A stretch of DNA of 64,000 bases, taken from the NCBI GenBank assembly GCA_015178975.1, contig WHVD01000119.1, positions 124,001 to 188,000 of the forward strand. The letters run 5' to 3'. Of the stretch, positions 1 to 9,993 are shown piece by piece (position 1 is the first letter of the stretch; each line of letters opens with the position of its first letter). A program made the translations under genes and the position numbers. Below the pieces are notes generated by a model. That model saw only the letters and a program-made list of their open reading frames with translations. It did no database searches and was not told the origin of the DNA. Source of the DNA: Hysterangium stoloniferum. Lineage: Eukaryota; Basidiomycota; Agaricomycetes; Hysterangiales; Hysterangiaceae.

Positions 1-130
1 AAAGTCCCAAAGAGGCTCTAGAACTTTATAAAGTTTGTCAGTTCTGCACATGTATCAGAGAATCATGTCAGTTACATGTATGTGTCAAAGAGTCACATGA
101 TCTGGAAGGTAAGGTTCAGATACGATGAGC

Positions 131-140
131 CTATATAAAA
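131..140 (+). promoter_or_regulatory. TATA box of the antisense accessory gene
   Basis: The string CTATATAAAA lies about 50 bp upstream of the ATG at 187, with an A/T-rich and then pyrimidine-rich leader between them. This spacing suits a fungal core promoter. It suggests the plus-strand gene has its own promoter and does not depend on an LTR of the minus-strand Gypsy element. Promoter activity is inferred. Confidence 0.45.
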
Positions 141-186
141 AATTGAAAAAATAAAAATTTCTTCTTCTTTATTACCCCCATCATCA

Positions 187-1832
187 ATGGGTCCTAAGCC
201 AATGCCTCACAGACTGATGCCCACTGCCAGGCCCTCCACAGGCTCCCCATATCAGGCTCTACTCACCACTGCCCAGATCTTGGTGCAGTGGAATGAGCAG
301 CATCAACAAAGGGAGGAAGTGGAAAGACAGGCAAAAGAGGCCAAGGAGGACTTGGATAGGGAGTACCAGGTGGCCCTGGTCATGGAGAAAGAGGCTGAGG
401 AGCAGAGGAAAAAAAGATGAGGAGGAGGCAGCATGGGTTGCCATGGAGCAGGCCAAAGCAGCCATGGAGAGAGCCACAGTTGCCGTGGGAAAGGTAAGTC
501 CCAATGAGTTGTGTAGTCAGTTTACTGATTCTGCTCTTAGTGCAAAGTGGTAGAGGCCAAGTCAGAGTCTAAGGGAGCCAGAGAGTCCTCAAAAGATAAG
601 TCTCAGATCTGTGGGATTTTCTCTGGAGACTGACCATTTCAACAGAAGGCAAGGAAAGTGGCTCCAGTCCACTTGCAGGTGAAAAACAACCCATGGTGTT
701 CTGGTTGTAATGACCAGAACACTGATTGTCATCAGAAGTCTGGGCAGGGACTGGGCTGTTGGCAATGTGCAAACCTCAAAGCAAGGTGCTCACTTGTTCA
801 CGAGCCCACTGTTACGACTGTGTCACAGCCATTTGGCCCCAAGGTTAGCACCACCTATCGACGATTCAAGTTATCGCTCAAGTCACCACATCAGAAACCA
901 TCGCCCCCGATGCTGACGTATGCTTTCGCGATGATCAAACTCCATTTATGCCCACGTCAAAATATACTCGTACTATCTGGTTAAACTTTTGATACGTCCC
1001 TTTTATTATCATGATCTGTTCTATCCTATGTTTCACATATGTCTATATATACTTGTAACCCTCGAACTATTTCCTTTTCCCATAATTCCGCTCTCAGTTA
1101 TCTCTTCGGCCTCCGAACTAATCATAAACCTCCTGTTCCTAGTCAAGCTTATTGTCAATACCTTGTCCCACTCTTCTCCTAGTTAGTATTTTCTAGACGC
1201 CTGATACTTGTATATGAACCCGCTGTAGTTATAATTATTAGGCAATCAGAATATCGACTGAGAATACCCTCTTACGCCTCTAGCAGTCCTGTACTAAGAA
1301 TTCCCTCATCCGCCTTCATATGCGCTCGTCCACTCTCAGTCACTGACCCTTGGCCCAACACTCAACTTAACCTTCGGTCCCAATCGGTATCTTGCTGAAA
1401 GGAACTCGTTAGGATTAGTCTTTGCCCGCCCAAAATTTAAGGACACTCAATGGACATTTGCGAGGGTGCAGCACATAAGCTGAAGCCAAGTCCTTCCGAT
1501 CGGTCCATGTCGGCCAACCAACATCAGTCAGTTTTCAGTTCTTAACACCCACAGGGTCTGTGACATGGGATGCAGGTAGTTCAGACAAGCCTGCGGGCTT
1601 GGAGGAAGTCTTGGGGCAGATAGCCATGGGCATAGAGGCCCAAAACCAGTTGCTTGAAGAGGGTTACTGGATGCAGGAGAGTATGGTGGAAACGCTCCAG
1701 GAGCTCTGCAGGGAGTTCTGGGTGTTTTTGGCAGAGTATGGTGGGTATGTCTATGTTGGACCACAGATTGGGAGTTCCAAGGAGCCCAGTGAGGATGAGG
1801 ATGGGGTACCTGAGGAGGTGGAAGAACTCTGA
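187..1832 (+). pseudogene. Decayed gene with Zn2Cys6-like cysteine cluster, antisense to the Gypsy element
   Basis: The reading frame starts at ATG 187 with a charged, coiled-coil-like Glu/Lys/Gln-rich segment. It shifts frame at a 7-A run (409-415) and has a GTAAGT...TTAG intron at 494-540. After an in-frame TGA at 631-633 it continues to a cysteine cluster at 697-789 with spacing C-x2-C-x6-C-x9-C-x2-C-x6-C. That is exactly the spacing of fungal binuclear zinc clusters, although the usual basic stretch between cysteines 2 and 3 is missing. A solo LTR (810-1547) then splits the frame. The same frame resumes at 1548 and ends with an acidic tail at TGA 1830-1832. The gene converges on the minus-strand pol, whose coding ends near 2071. 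Similar cysteine-cluster proteins are common in repeat-rich mushroom genomes. Its function is unknown; DNA binding is only a possibility. Confidence 0.6.
810..1547 (+). repeat. Solo LTR, family A, copy 1
   Basis: This 738-bp segment begins TGTTACGAC and ends CTTAACA. It is flanked by the perfect 5-bp target-site duplication CCCAC at 805-809 and 1548-1552. No internal retrotransposon sequence is attached, so it is a solo LTR left by LTR-LTR recombination. Relatives lie at 7486-8205, 12972-15134, 13207-14658 and 13616-14338. It interrupts the plus-strand cysteine-cluster gene. Confidence 0.92.
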
Positions 1833-2070
1833 AAGGAGCATAAGGAAGTTGGGCAGAAACATAGCCCCATAAATATAGATTGAGAAATAATAATATTTTT
1901 TTTTAAAAAAATAAAAGTAAAACATGAAAAGCATAAAAGTCTGCAGGAAGATCCACTAGGACTTGAAAACATGTCAGAAACCTGTAAAAGCAAAGAGAGA
2001 CATAGGGTGACAGGGAAAAATGAAGTTAACCCAACATATACATGGGGTCCACAGAATGCAGTTAGAGAGA
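1833..2070. other. A/T-rich convergent spacer between antisense gene and Gypsy pol
   Basis: About 240 bp separate the stop of the plus-strand gene from the minus-strand chromodomain end. The spacer holds poly-T and poly-A stretches at about 1897-1912 that could serve 3' end formation on both strands. No open frame is apparent. Confidence 0.4.
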
Positions 2071-2290
2071 GGATAGTGGTCCAGATTTGAGCAGGTAAGC
2101 TGTGTGAAATCTCCATGGCATTACCAAGTTCCATGGCCAAAATCCATGAAGTCTCTTCGTCAGTGCCCTCGTAACCTGCCCACTTGACCAAGTAAAGCAG
2201 TTTACAAGTGCATCAATGCTTATCTATTTTCAAATCTAAAATTTGTGAGATTTCAAACTCGGGTTCTCCATCAATAATGACCAGAGGAGG
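2071..2290 (-). pseudogene. Gypsy integrase C-terminal chromodomain (one in-frame stop)
   Basis: The minus strand encodes a chromodomain. A start such as GEPEFEISQILDLK is followed by an in-frame TGA, then LVKWAGYEGTDEETSW, the classic aromatic-cage segment, and a tail ending near the pol stop. Chromodomains at the integrase end define the chromovirus branch of Ty3/Gypsy and can steer integration toward particular chromatin. The internal stop makes this copy inactive. Confidence 0.8.
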
Positions 2291-2318
2291 CAGAGATTGC
2301 ACACGATCTGGGATAGTG

Positions 2319-3620
2319 TTAGCAGTACACAGTTCTAGCATAGAAACATGAAATACCAGGTGTACTGCGCATATCCAGAAGCTGTAGGGTCCATGAAACT
2401 GAACCTACTTGTGCTATTATTTCAAATGGACCTAAATATTTTTCAGTGAGTTTCTTTGATGGATGGGTAGTCTGAAATAATTGAGCTTTGACACAAACAC
2501 GATCACCAAGTTTGAAGTTTGGTGGTGGAATCCAGCTTTTGTCTGCTGAACGCTGATATTGCTCTTGGGTGGACATTATTGCAGTCTGGAGTTCCTCATG
2601 AAGCTTGTGGAGGTCCGTGATGAACTCTTGAGCATGGGCAGAGGTGAGATTTCATTCTGGGTGTACTGTAATATTTGGATTGTACCCTTTATTTGCAAAG
2701 AATGGGGAAATGCCAGTAGTGGCTGAAGGTGCATTGTTGTAAGCAAATTCTGCAAGTGGTAACAGGGATTTCCAATTGTCCTGTTGATAGTTGCAATATA
2801 CACGGAGGTATTGTTCCAATATCTGATTGATATGTTCAGTTTGTCTGTCACCTTCCAGGTGATGTCCAGACATGAAGTGTAACTTCATGTCCAAGGATTT
2901 CCTGAGGGATCTAAAGAAGTCAGATACAACTCTGATCCTCGATCAGAAGTATGTGGGATGGAACTCTGTGCTTGGAAAATATATTGGTAATGAAAAGGGC
3001 CACTAACTGCACAGACATGATGGTATCATGCGTGGGAATGAATATACAGTACCTTGTTTTGAGAATCTGTCAACAATGACTAGAATGGCAGAAAAGCCTT
3101 CAGAGTCTGGTAGGTGTTCAATGAAATCCATAGAGATGGAATTCTATGGGTGTTCTGGTACCGGGAGTTGTTTCAGAAGGCCGTATGGCTTGTGATACTA
3201 TGATTTAGAGCATGGACAAGTAATGCAAGATTTACAATAGTGCTTAACAAAGTCTCAGATTCCAGGCCAAGTGTATTCTCTTCTTATTAATGATAGAGTT
3301 TGGTTGAACCCAAAATGTCCTGAGAGGGGGTGGTTGTGCTTGTACTGGAGAATCCTGAGGCGGAGGCCATCGGAGTCCAGTACATATATACAATTGTCAA
3401 GTCTAATGAAACCATGCTGATCAAGAGACCACTGGGGTTGACTGGGGTCCACAGGATTGTCAAGGTGTGCTTTAGTTATTGGGTCTAGCAGAATTGCTGA
3501 TAGAATATCTTGATGCAACTTCTCAATATCCATAATGATAATTCCATGGATGATGGGATGGATGAGGAAAGTTGCATGGACTAATTTGGTAGGCTGCTGA
3601 TTCATGAAAATGGGTTTCAA
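2319..3620 (-). pseudogene. Gypsy integrase (broken)
   Basis: The right part (3620-3255) carries the N-terminal zinc-binding region, with HPLSGHFGFNQTLSLIRREY followed by a CxxC that comes after a stop. Recognisable core segments come next ([20 protein letters not shown], with frame breaks), then EGDRQTEHINQILEQYLR and ADKSWIPPPNFKLGDRVCV, typical of the core end and the C-terminal domain of Gypsy integrases. At least five stops or frame changes lie between them. The order after RNase H and before the chromodomain is the standard Ty3/Gypsy order. Confidence 0.82.
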
Positions 3621-3826
3621 GTTGTGCAGGTTTACTGTGGCATAGTCATTGCTCCCCTCTTTAGGATAGACATCCCATCATCTAGTTAAAGCATCAGGTT
3701 TGCCACCAAGGTGACCAGGTCAAAAGTGGATAATCATATTAAAGGCTGACAGGTATTCAGACTAGTGGGCCTGCTGGCAGGTCAAAAGTTTCATGGTAGA
3801 AAAATATTCCAGGTTCTTGTGATCTG

Positions 3827-4159
3827 TTACAAATCAATCGGAATTCCCGAGCCTTCCAAATAGTGTTGCCATGTTTTGAAAGCTGAAAAAATTGCTAGGA
3901 GTTCCTTGTCATGAACATCATAATTGAGCTCTGCTCCAGTGAAAGTCCAGGACAGAAAAGCCACAGGGTGGACTTCTCCATCAGAGTCCTGAATAGACAG
4001 AATGGCTCCAAGTGCATAGTCTGAGGCGTCCATCTCAACAATGAGTGGAAAGTCCAGTTTCCAATGTGAAAGAATTGGAGCTGAAGAAAAAGAATCTTTT
4101 AAAAGATTGAAAGCTTTTTGACACTTATCATTAAAATTCCATGGAGTATCCTTGCACAT
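3827..4159 (-). pseudogene. Gypsy RNase H domain (fragment)
   Basis: The minus-strand frame reads FPLIVEMDASDYALGAIL, then HPVAFLSWTFTGAELNYDVHDKELLAI. The Asp of MDASD and the Glu of KELLAI are two of the RNase H catalytic acids. The frame ends near 3827, where the normal continuation into the connection to integrase is lost. It lies directly downstream of reverse transcriptase, as in all Ty3/Gypsy elements. Confidence 0.85.
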
Positions 4160-4331
4160 AAGACAAGTAAGGGGGACCGTGATTTTGGAATATCCATGGA
4201 TAAACCATCAGTAAGAATTGGCAAAGCCAAGGAAAGATTGTATATCTTTGACTTTTCTGGGTTCCAGCCAATCTTTGATGACTTGTACTTTAGCTTCATC
4301 CATGTGAAGTCCACCAGGTCCATTATGAAAC

Positions 4332-5031
4332 CTAGATACTCCATGGAGTCTGTGTCAAAAGTACATTTTTTACCATTTGCGAATAAACCATGTTGTCTGA
4401 GTCTCCAGAGAACTTCATGGACTTGCTTGTCATGTACTGCAGGGTCCTCAGAGTAGATAAGAATGTCATCCAAGTAAACAATGATGCATACATTGAGCAT
4501 GTCAGAGAAAATGTCATTAATAAAATGTTGAAAAACAGACGGAGCATTGGTGAGTCCAAAGGGCATCACCAACCACTTAAAGGCCCCATAATGGGTTCTG
4601 AAAGTGGTTTTTCACTCGTCTCCCATGGAGATCCAGACCAAATGGTAGGCATGTTTAAGGTCTATTTTGGTATAAATCCAGGCATTCCATGGAGCATCGA
4701 GCAGGTCAGATATAAGTGGGAGTGGATATTTATCCTTTTTTGTGACAGCATTGAGTCCTCTGAAATCAACACATAGTCTGAGGGATCCATCCTTCTTCTT
4801 GACAAACAGAACAGGTGCTCCAAAAGGAGACTTAGAGGGTCTGATAAAACCTATGGACAAATGTTCGTCCAGGAAATCCCAGATTGCGGAAAGTTCTGTG
4901 GAGGAAAGCAGGTAAATATGTCCAAGGGGTGGCTGGGCACCTTTGTTGAGATCGATTTTTAAGTCATATGTACTCTCTGTGGGGCAGAAGCCAGTCAGCT
5001 TTTCACTTACTGAAAACATCTGTGAAATCAT
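4332..5031 (-). pseudogene. Gypsy reverse transcriptase (frameshifted)
   Basis: Two overlapping minus-strand frames together cover the RT fingers and palm. SPFGAPVLFVKKKDGSLRLC and IDLKHAYH lie in the 5031-4612 part. [20 protein letters not shown] and the catalytic [12 protein letters not shown] (YLDD box) lie in the 4572-4332 part. The shift near 4600 falls before the conserved MPFGLTNAP motif. A further shift after the YLGF segment disrupts the thumb. Confidence 0.88.
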
Positions 5032-5905
5032 GATATTTCTCTGAGATGCTATCTAGATCAGCGGTTTGCTCAGATGCTGGAGTTGAAAAACAACCAGTTG
5101 CTTCATCAATTTTCAAATTGATAGTGAACACCTGGGATCCATCCATTTTTGTAGCACTAATAAACACTGCAGCATTAATAAGAGAGATAGACAGAGGTGC
5201 TGTGGGTTCTGGGGAAGCTATGGGTGCCATAGGGATCACAGGGGCCACCGAGGCCACAGGTGCCAGGAAGACCATGGGTCCCATGGAGGCTGTGTCAGAT
5301 ACAGTTATCTCAGGCACTGCAGGTGTCTGGAAAGTTATACTGTTTGATACCCAGTCAATCAACAGATTGTAGCGGGTAAGCCAGTTATGTCCTAGGACAA
5401 CCGAGCAACTTGAATCTAACTGGGTCACATACAGTAGAAAGTGACCAACTGAGATGTTCCACACAGGAAACAGATGGATAAATTGCAAGCTTGGGTGATA
5501 ACCAAATTGCTTGTGCCATCGAAAAGTCAGAGTCTGACTGGATTTATTGGATAAGTTGACAACAGATCTTTTTGCATGAATTTTGTATCTACAAAGCAAT
5601 GAGTCGAGCCAGAATCTACATATGAGTGCTGAGAAAATGAATTTTGGGATCATATCAGACATAAAAAACAAGTCAGAGTTCAAAAGAGTGGATGCATTAA
5701 GACAAGTAAACTCATGAATGCACAGAGAGGTAATCCAACCCCCAAGCCATGCAAAGTCCATGGGGTTGCTTACTCTTTTTTTGGATTGGAAGCTGGTTTG
5801 TCCTTCAATGGGGATTCCATGGAGGGAGCCTTGGCTACACAACCTTTCACAGAGTTTGCTTTTGCCAATGGACATTCTGGAACTTGATGACTGGGTTTTC
5901 CACAC
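5003..5905 (-). pseudogene. Gypsy protease region and linker
   Basis: The frame contains the retropepsin-like flap and C-terminal part (SCSVVLGHNWLTRYNLLIDW), typical of Ty3/Gypsy proteases upstream of RT. The active-site DSG expected some 70 residues earlier is not clearly readable (a degenerate 'LDSLLCRYKIHAKRSV' segment is present). The region after the flap is Ala/Pro/Val-rich linker leading to RT. The start of this open frame overlaps the gag zinc-knuckle frame. Confidence 0.65.
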
Positions 5906-6846
5906 AAGAGACAGAGGTTGTTGTCCATATGATGCTGCTTTTCTTGTGGGATAAGTTTGCCATCAGGCCCGAGCTTGCCTGTAAGGTCAGTTTTTCCATT
6001 TTGTTTACTGGATTGCTGACCTTTGCTGTTGTTGTTGTTGTTGGAAGACTTTTGTTTTGTCACTCTTCTGATCAGATTGCATGGAGTTTTGGTTGCTGGT
6101 AGATGGGGTATTGTTGTTGGGTTTGTTTGCCATGGACTTGCTGGTTTTTTCCATGGAGGTCTCATGGGCAACTTCCACTTAACATTCCCAACTGTCCTTC
6201 ATACAAAGATTGGTGAGGCTATTCTTGGCTTCTCTGGTCAGGTCATATAGGCCAAAGTTGATTTCTAGCTCCATAACAAAAGCATCCCAATCTTCAAGCC
6301 AAAGTGGCTCTTCCTCAGAAAGTCCACTAAAAGCCAGTTCGAACCATTTCAATGCAGATCCCGAGAGGTATGAAAGTGTGTAATTGACTTTTTGGGAGTC
6401 CATGGAGAATGTGGTGGATCGATCATGGAAATTAAAATGACATTGCATGAGGAAAGTGGAAAGTTTGTTGGGATTGGAACCCATAAAGGGTTCCAGAGCA
6501 TTGACTTTTGACCACGGAGGTTCCAGATCCTTCTTTTTGCCTTCTCTGAGCATGCAATTCATCAATCTTTCTAAAGTGATTGCTAACAACTTGGAGATGG
6601 GATCCACAAGTGGCGGTCAATCATTAGATGGGGAATTTTTGACACCTTTGCCCTTGTCAGGGGCCATGGACTTGTCCTCATGCTCAGATTCATCCAGGTT
6701 TTCTGGGACTTCTTCAATACAGGCTTCTTCTGTGGTATCCAGCTGGTGTGTGAGTGTCTGGCTGATATACAAAGTAAGTGGGGAATGAAGAGTCAAAGGT
6801 CCAGGTAATGATTCCTGTATGTATGCTTTTCTTCTTGGTGGCATAT
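5770..6846 (-). pseudogene. Gypsy gag with CCHC zinc knuckle (stop and frameshift)
   Basis: The likely start is the ATG at 6846 (MPPRRKAYIQES). An acidic N-terminal segment ends at an in-frame TGA (6617-6619). The capsid-like Retrotrans_gag part follows (FMGSNPNKLSTFLMQCHFNF, YLSGSALKWFELAF). After a frame change near 6175 a basic Asn-rich region leads to a zinc knuckle, CLLCGKPSHQVPEC (CX2CX4HX4C), at about 5880-5925. A functional gag would coat the genomic RNA; this copy cannot be made as one protein. Confidence 0.82.
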
Positions 6847-6877
6847 TGACAATCTGCAAGTCTCAGTCAGAAAATAC

Positions 6878-8410
6878 TGTTAAGGAGTGTGTGGAGCTTA
6901 TCGGAGGGTTTCTGGAGAAACCTGCAGGAAAGCCAGTAGGACTTGGCTTCAGCTTATAGGCTGCACCCTCGCAAGATCATGCTGTCCAATTTCAGATGGG
7001 CAGATGGGAATCCCAGAGAGTCCAGGAGTAGTTGGTGGGTTGAGGGGTCAGAGGGTTGACTGTGGGAATCCCGCAGAGGTCGAGGGATCGGGCAGTGATG
7101 AGTTGGAGGTTGAGTAATAGATTGGTCAGAGCCTGTGGGCCCCAACAAGGTAATAGCGGTGTGTTTCAAAGAGGTGATTAGAGTGGAAAGTGTACTGAGA
7201 TTACTGGAGGGAATCTAAGCTGATTTTCTGACTGGATTGTATATACAACATCTGCCAGACTATATAGGCTGTGGAATGTATGTCATACCAAATCCAGTAA
7301 TAATGAAATCCAAACTAGTAATCATGACATGAGATAAGTAAACACCAAATTTGATGTTAGGAATGGAATGGAGCAGAGCGGAGTCTGAAATGTGACAGGT
7401 CACTTGACTATAATGGGAACAGGGCTCAGTTAGAGGGCTGATGGGTTTTCCAAGTGGAGTCCAGTGACTGATGCATGGGACAGGGTGTTACGACCGTGTC
7501 GCAACCCTATCGGTCCCGAGGTTATTGCCACTTGTCAACGACAAGTCACCCTCTCGGAAACCATCGGCCCCGAAGCTGACGAATGTTTTCGCGAAGATCA
7601 AACTCTGTTTATGCCCACGTCAAAACAACTCGTATTGTCTGGTCAAACTTTGATACGTCCCCTTTATTATGTTGATCCGTTCAATCTTATGTTTCGCATA
7701 TGTCTATCTATATTTGTAGTCCTTGAACTATTTCCTTTTATCGTAATCCCGCTCTCGGTTATCATCGGCCTCCGAACTAATCATAAACTTCCCGTTCCTA
7801 GTCAAGCTTATTGTTAATACTGTGTTCCGCCCTTCTCCCCATTAGTATTTTCCAGACGCCTGTTACTTGTATATGAACCCGCTATAGTTGTAGTTACTAG
7901 GCAATCAGAATATTGACTCAGAATACCCTCATACGCCTGTATCAGTCTCATACTCAGAATCCCCCCATCCGCCTTCGCGTGCACTCGCCCACTCCCGGCC
8001 CCGACCCCTTGGCCTGACACTCGACTTGTCCTTCGATTCCGATCGGTATCACGCCGAAAGGTACTCACTAGGATTAGTCTTCGCCCGCCCGAAATTTAAG
8101 GACATCCTACGGATATTTGCGAGGGTGCAGCACATAAGCTGAAGCCAAGTCCTTCCGATCGGTCCCTGTCGGCCACTGACATTAGTCAGTTTCCAGTTCT
8201 TAACACAGGGTCAGTAATAGACAGGGATAACATGCACGGGGTCTGGGTGGGTATTCTGATGACTGGTACATGAGATAACAAAGGTCAGGCATGGACAGGT
8301 CTGATATCCAGGTTCTGGCAGGTATTCCAGTAAACTGATAACTGGTGCATCAAGGGTGTGGGTGCATATAGGGTAGTGCCTGGAGTCCAGTGGGTTTTCC
8401 GGTCATAACA
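6878..8410 (-). repeat. 5' LTR of the Gypsy element (family B), split by a family-A solo LTR
   Basis: On the plus strand it runs from TGTTAAGGAG at 6878 to GGTCATAACA at 8410. It is interrupted by the family-A solo LTR at 7486-8205. Without that insert and its duplicated 5 bp, the LTR is about 808 bp. The same sequence recurs at 8578-9646 and, in the opposite orientation, at 9999-12206. It directly abuts the gag leader. No tRNA-type primer-binding site was recognised between 6847 and 6877. Confidence 0.85.
7486..8205 (+). repeat. Solo LTR, family A, copy 2
   Basis: This 720-bp segment runs from TGTTACGACC to TTCTTAACA. It is flanked by the perfect duplication CAGGG at 7481-7485 and 8206-8210. 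Removing it restores the family-B LTR sequence, as seen by comparison with the copy around 9120-9150. It is therefore younger than the Gypsy LTR it sits in. Confidence 0.93.
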
Positions 8411-8577
8411 AAGAACCTGAATATAGGTCAGAAGATGATGGTGATGAGGAATACTGCAAGATTCAGGAGATTACTACAATGGAACATTTTGCATCCACAT
8501 TTCAGAAGGCACATAATCTTGTCACAGCAGCAGAGAGTAAGTGAGAAAAGGGCAAGAAGCAACCTATTGTTAAGGGA
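8411..8577 (+). other. Unique 167-bp wedge between two LTRs; exon-like open frame
   Basis: One plus-strand frame reads EPEYRSEDDGDEEYCKIQEI then TTMEHFASTFQKAHNLVTAA. It runs into a good donor, GTAAGT, at about 8537. It is not LTR sequence. It may be a remnant of whatever the Gypsy element inserted into, or of another element. No family was recognised. Confidence 0.3.
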
Positions 8578-9646
8578 CATGCAGGCTCACAGAGGGTTTT
8601 TGGAGAAACCCACAAATAATCCAGTAGGACTTGGCTTCAGCCTATAGGCTGCACCCTTGCAAGATCGTGGTGTCCAATTTCAGACAGGCAGACAGAAAAC
8701 CCAAGGAGTCTGGGTGCAGTCAATAGGTCAATAGGTCAGACAGTTGATAGGTCAGGAGGTCAGTCAGAAAGCCTGCAGGCTCCAATGAGGTGGATACCAT
8801 TGTCATTCAAAGGTGAGAGATAGTAATTGAGTGGGGTATATACTAAGTTACTGGGGGAGAACTAAGTTGATTTTCTGACTGGATTGTATGTACAAACATT
8901 GCTAGGATATATAGACTGTGGAATGTATGCAATACCAAATCCAGTAGTAATCAAAGACAAAACAGGTAATCCTGAAACAAGAGTAGTAAACACCATACTA
9001 GGTGTTAGGATGGAACAGAATGGGAGCAAGGTCTGAAATATGACAGGTCATTTGACCATAATGGGAACAGAGCTCAGTTAGAGAGCTGATGGGTTGTCTG
9101 GGCAGAGTCCAGTGAACTGGTACTTGGGACAGAGTCAGATATAGACAGGTTGATGTGTGTGGGTCCCAGCGGGTATTCCAATGACTGGTGATAATTGTCA
9201 GGGGACAACCTTAAGTTCCTCAAATTCACTTTTGACTTGTCAGAGTCTAGTCTCATAAGTCCAGGGTAAAGGTACCTTGTTTTTATCACATTTTCAAACT
9301 CCACTACACTTTAGTTAGTCACACGCTAGCCGAGGGTTCCTTAAACTTTTCTCTTCGGATTCCCTCTGCTAGGTAAGTAGTACTGCAATTTGTATGTATA
9401 TAACTAGATAGATATAAACTAACTTCGGATTCCCTCTGCTAGTGCCCCAACTCTGTCTTAGTGCGAGTCAGTGTGGTCTAGAGAGTCGCCCTTACAATAA
9501 TGAGATGCAGAGAGTCAGTCATAGACAGGTTTGATGTCTGGGTCCCAGCAGGTTGTCCAGTTGTGAACTTTGACTTGGTGGGTATAAAGTTGGGTGCATA
9601 TACATAGGATGGGGTCCAGAGCCCAGCAGCCTTTCCAGTCCTAACA
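8578..9646 (-). repeat. LTR of family B, second copy, split by a family-C solo LTR
   Basis: It runs from TGTTAAGGGACATGC at 8578 to AGTCCTAACA at 9646 and is interrupted at 9196-9496. Without the insert it is about 763 bp. Its flanks (CCTAT left, GTTGG right) do not match, and gag-like sequence follows on the right. It is therefore better read as the 3' LTR of a second, internally deleted minus-strand element than as a solo LTR. Confidence 0.75.
9196..9496. repeat. Solo LTR, family C (301 bp)
   Basis: The segment starts TGTCAGGGGACAACC and ends CGCCCTTACA, with TG..CA ends. It is flanked by the perfect duplication ATAAT at 9191-9195 and 9497-9501. It sits inside a family-B LTR. It contains a 20-bp direct repeat (CTTCGGATTCCCTCTGCTAG) twice, about 70 bp apart. 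No internal coding region is present. Its orientation is not established. Confidence 0.85.
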
Positions 9647-9770
9647 GTTGGAGTTGGAGCTGGTAAATGTCTTCTGTAGCATTGACTTTGGATCATGGGG
9701 GCTCTTGATCTTTTTTCTTCCTTTCTTTAAGCAGGTAGGTCATGAATTTCTGTTTTCCAAGCACCCAAAT
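9647..9770 (-). pseudogene. Gypsy gag fragment next to the second family-B LTR
   Basis: The stretch is similar on the plus strand to the gag segment around 6490-6570. Both contain a block such as ATTGACTTT(T)GA followed by a purine run, a poly-pyrimidine block and a CATGAATT/CATGCAATTCAT block. This suggests most of a second element's gag-pol was deleted between its LTR and here. Confidence 0.5.
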
Positions 9771-9993
9771 CCAAAGTCTTTCTGTCACAAACCTACAGTC
9801 TCAAATTCTGATAATATTCAATCAACTTTCCTTCAACTTTCTTCGACATTCCTTCAACTTTTTGACTCAATTTCCAACTCAACTTCTGACTCAACTATCT
9901 TTTGAGATTTTTCAACTAATCTTCAACTTGTCTCAGTTTGATGTCATTGATGATTTCACTCTGATATCATATTATCATCATAGGTAAATGATA
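9771..9993. other. Pyrimidine-rich low-complexity stretch
   Basis: The plus strand is rich in TTCAACTTT/CAACTT motifs, repeated about ten times with drift. No gene is supported. It ends at the target site (AATAG, 9994-9998) of the family-B solo LTR. Confidence 0.35.

Larger units (their letters stand above)
1..8410 (-). mobile_element. Decayed chromodomain Ty3/Gypsy retrotransposon (family B), 3' end outside the window
   Basis: Read on the minus strand, the element has a 5' LTR at 8410-6878, then gag, protease, reverse transcriptase, RNase H, integrase and a chromodomain ending near 2071. The 3' LTR is not in the window and should lie left of position 1 if the element is complete. The coding part contains many stops and frame changes, so it cannot act on its own. 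Two family-A solo LTRs inserted into it later (810-1547 and 7486-8205). A plus-strand cysteine-cluster gene occupies the segment between the chromodomain and the missing 3' LTR. Whether that gene belongs to the element is inferred. Confidence 0.8.

Noticed and set aside
810..8205. The two family-A LTRs at 810 and 7486 as the paired LTRs of the Gypsy element between them
   Set aside because: Each has its own different target duplication (CCCAC and CAGGG). One interrupts the Gypsy 5' LTR and the other the antisense gene, so they are two independent solo LTRs.
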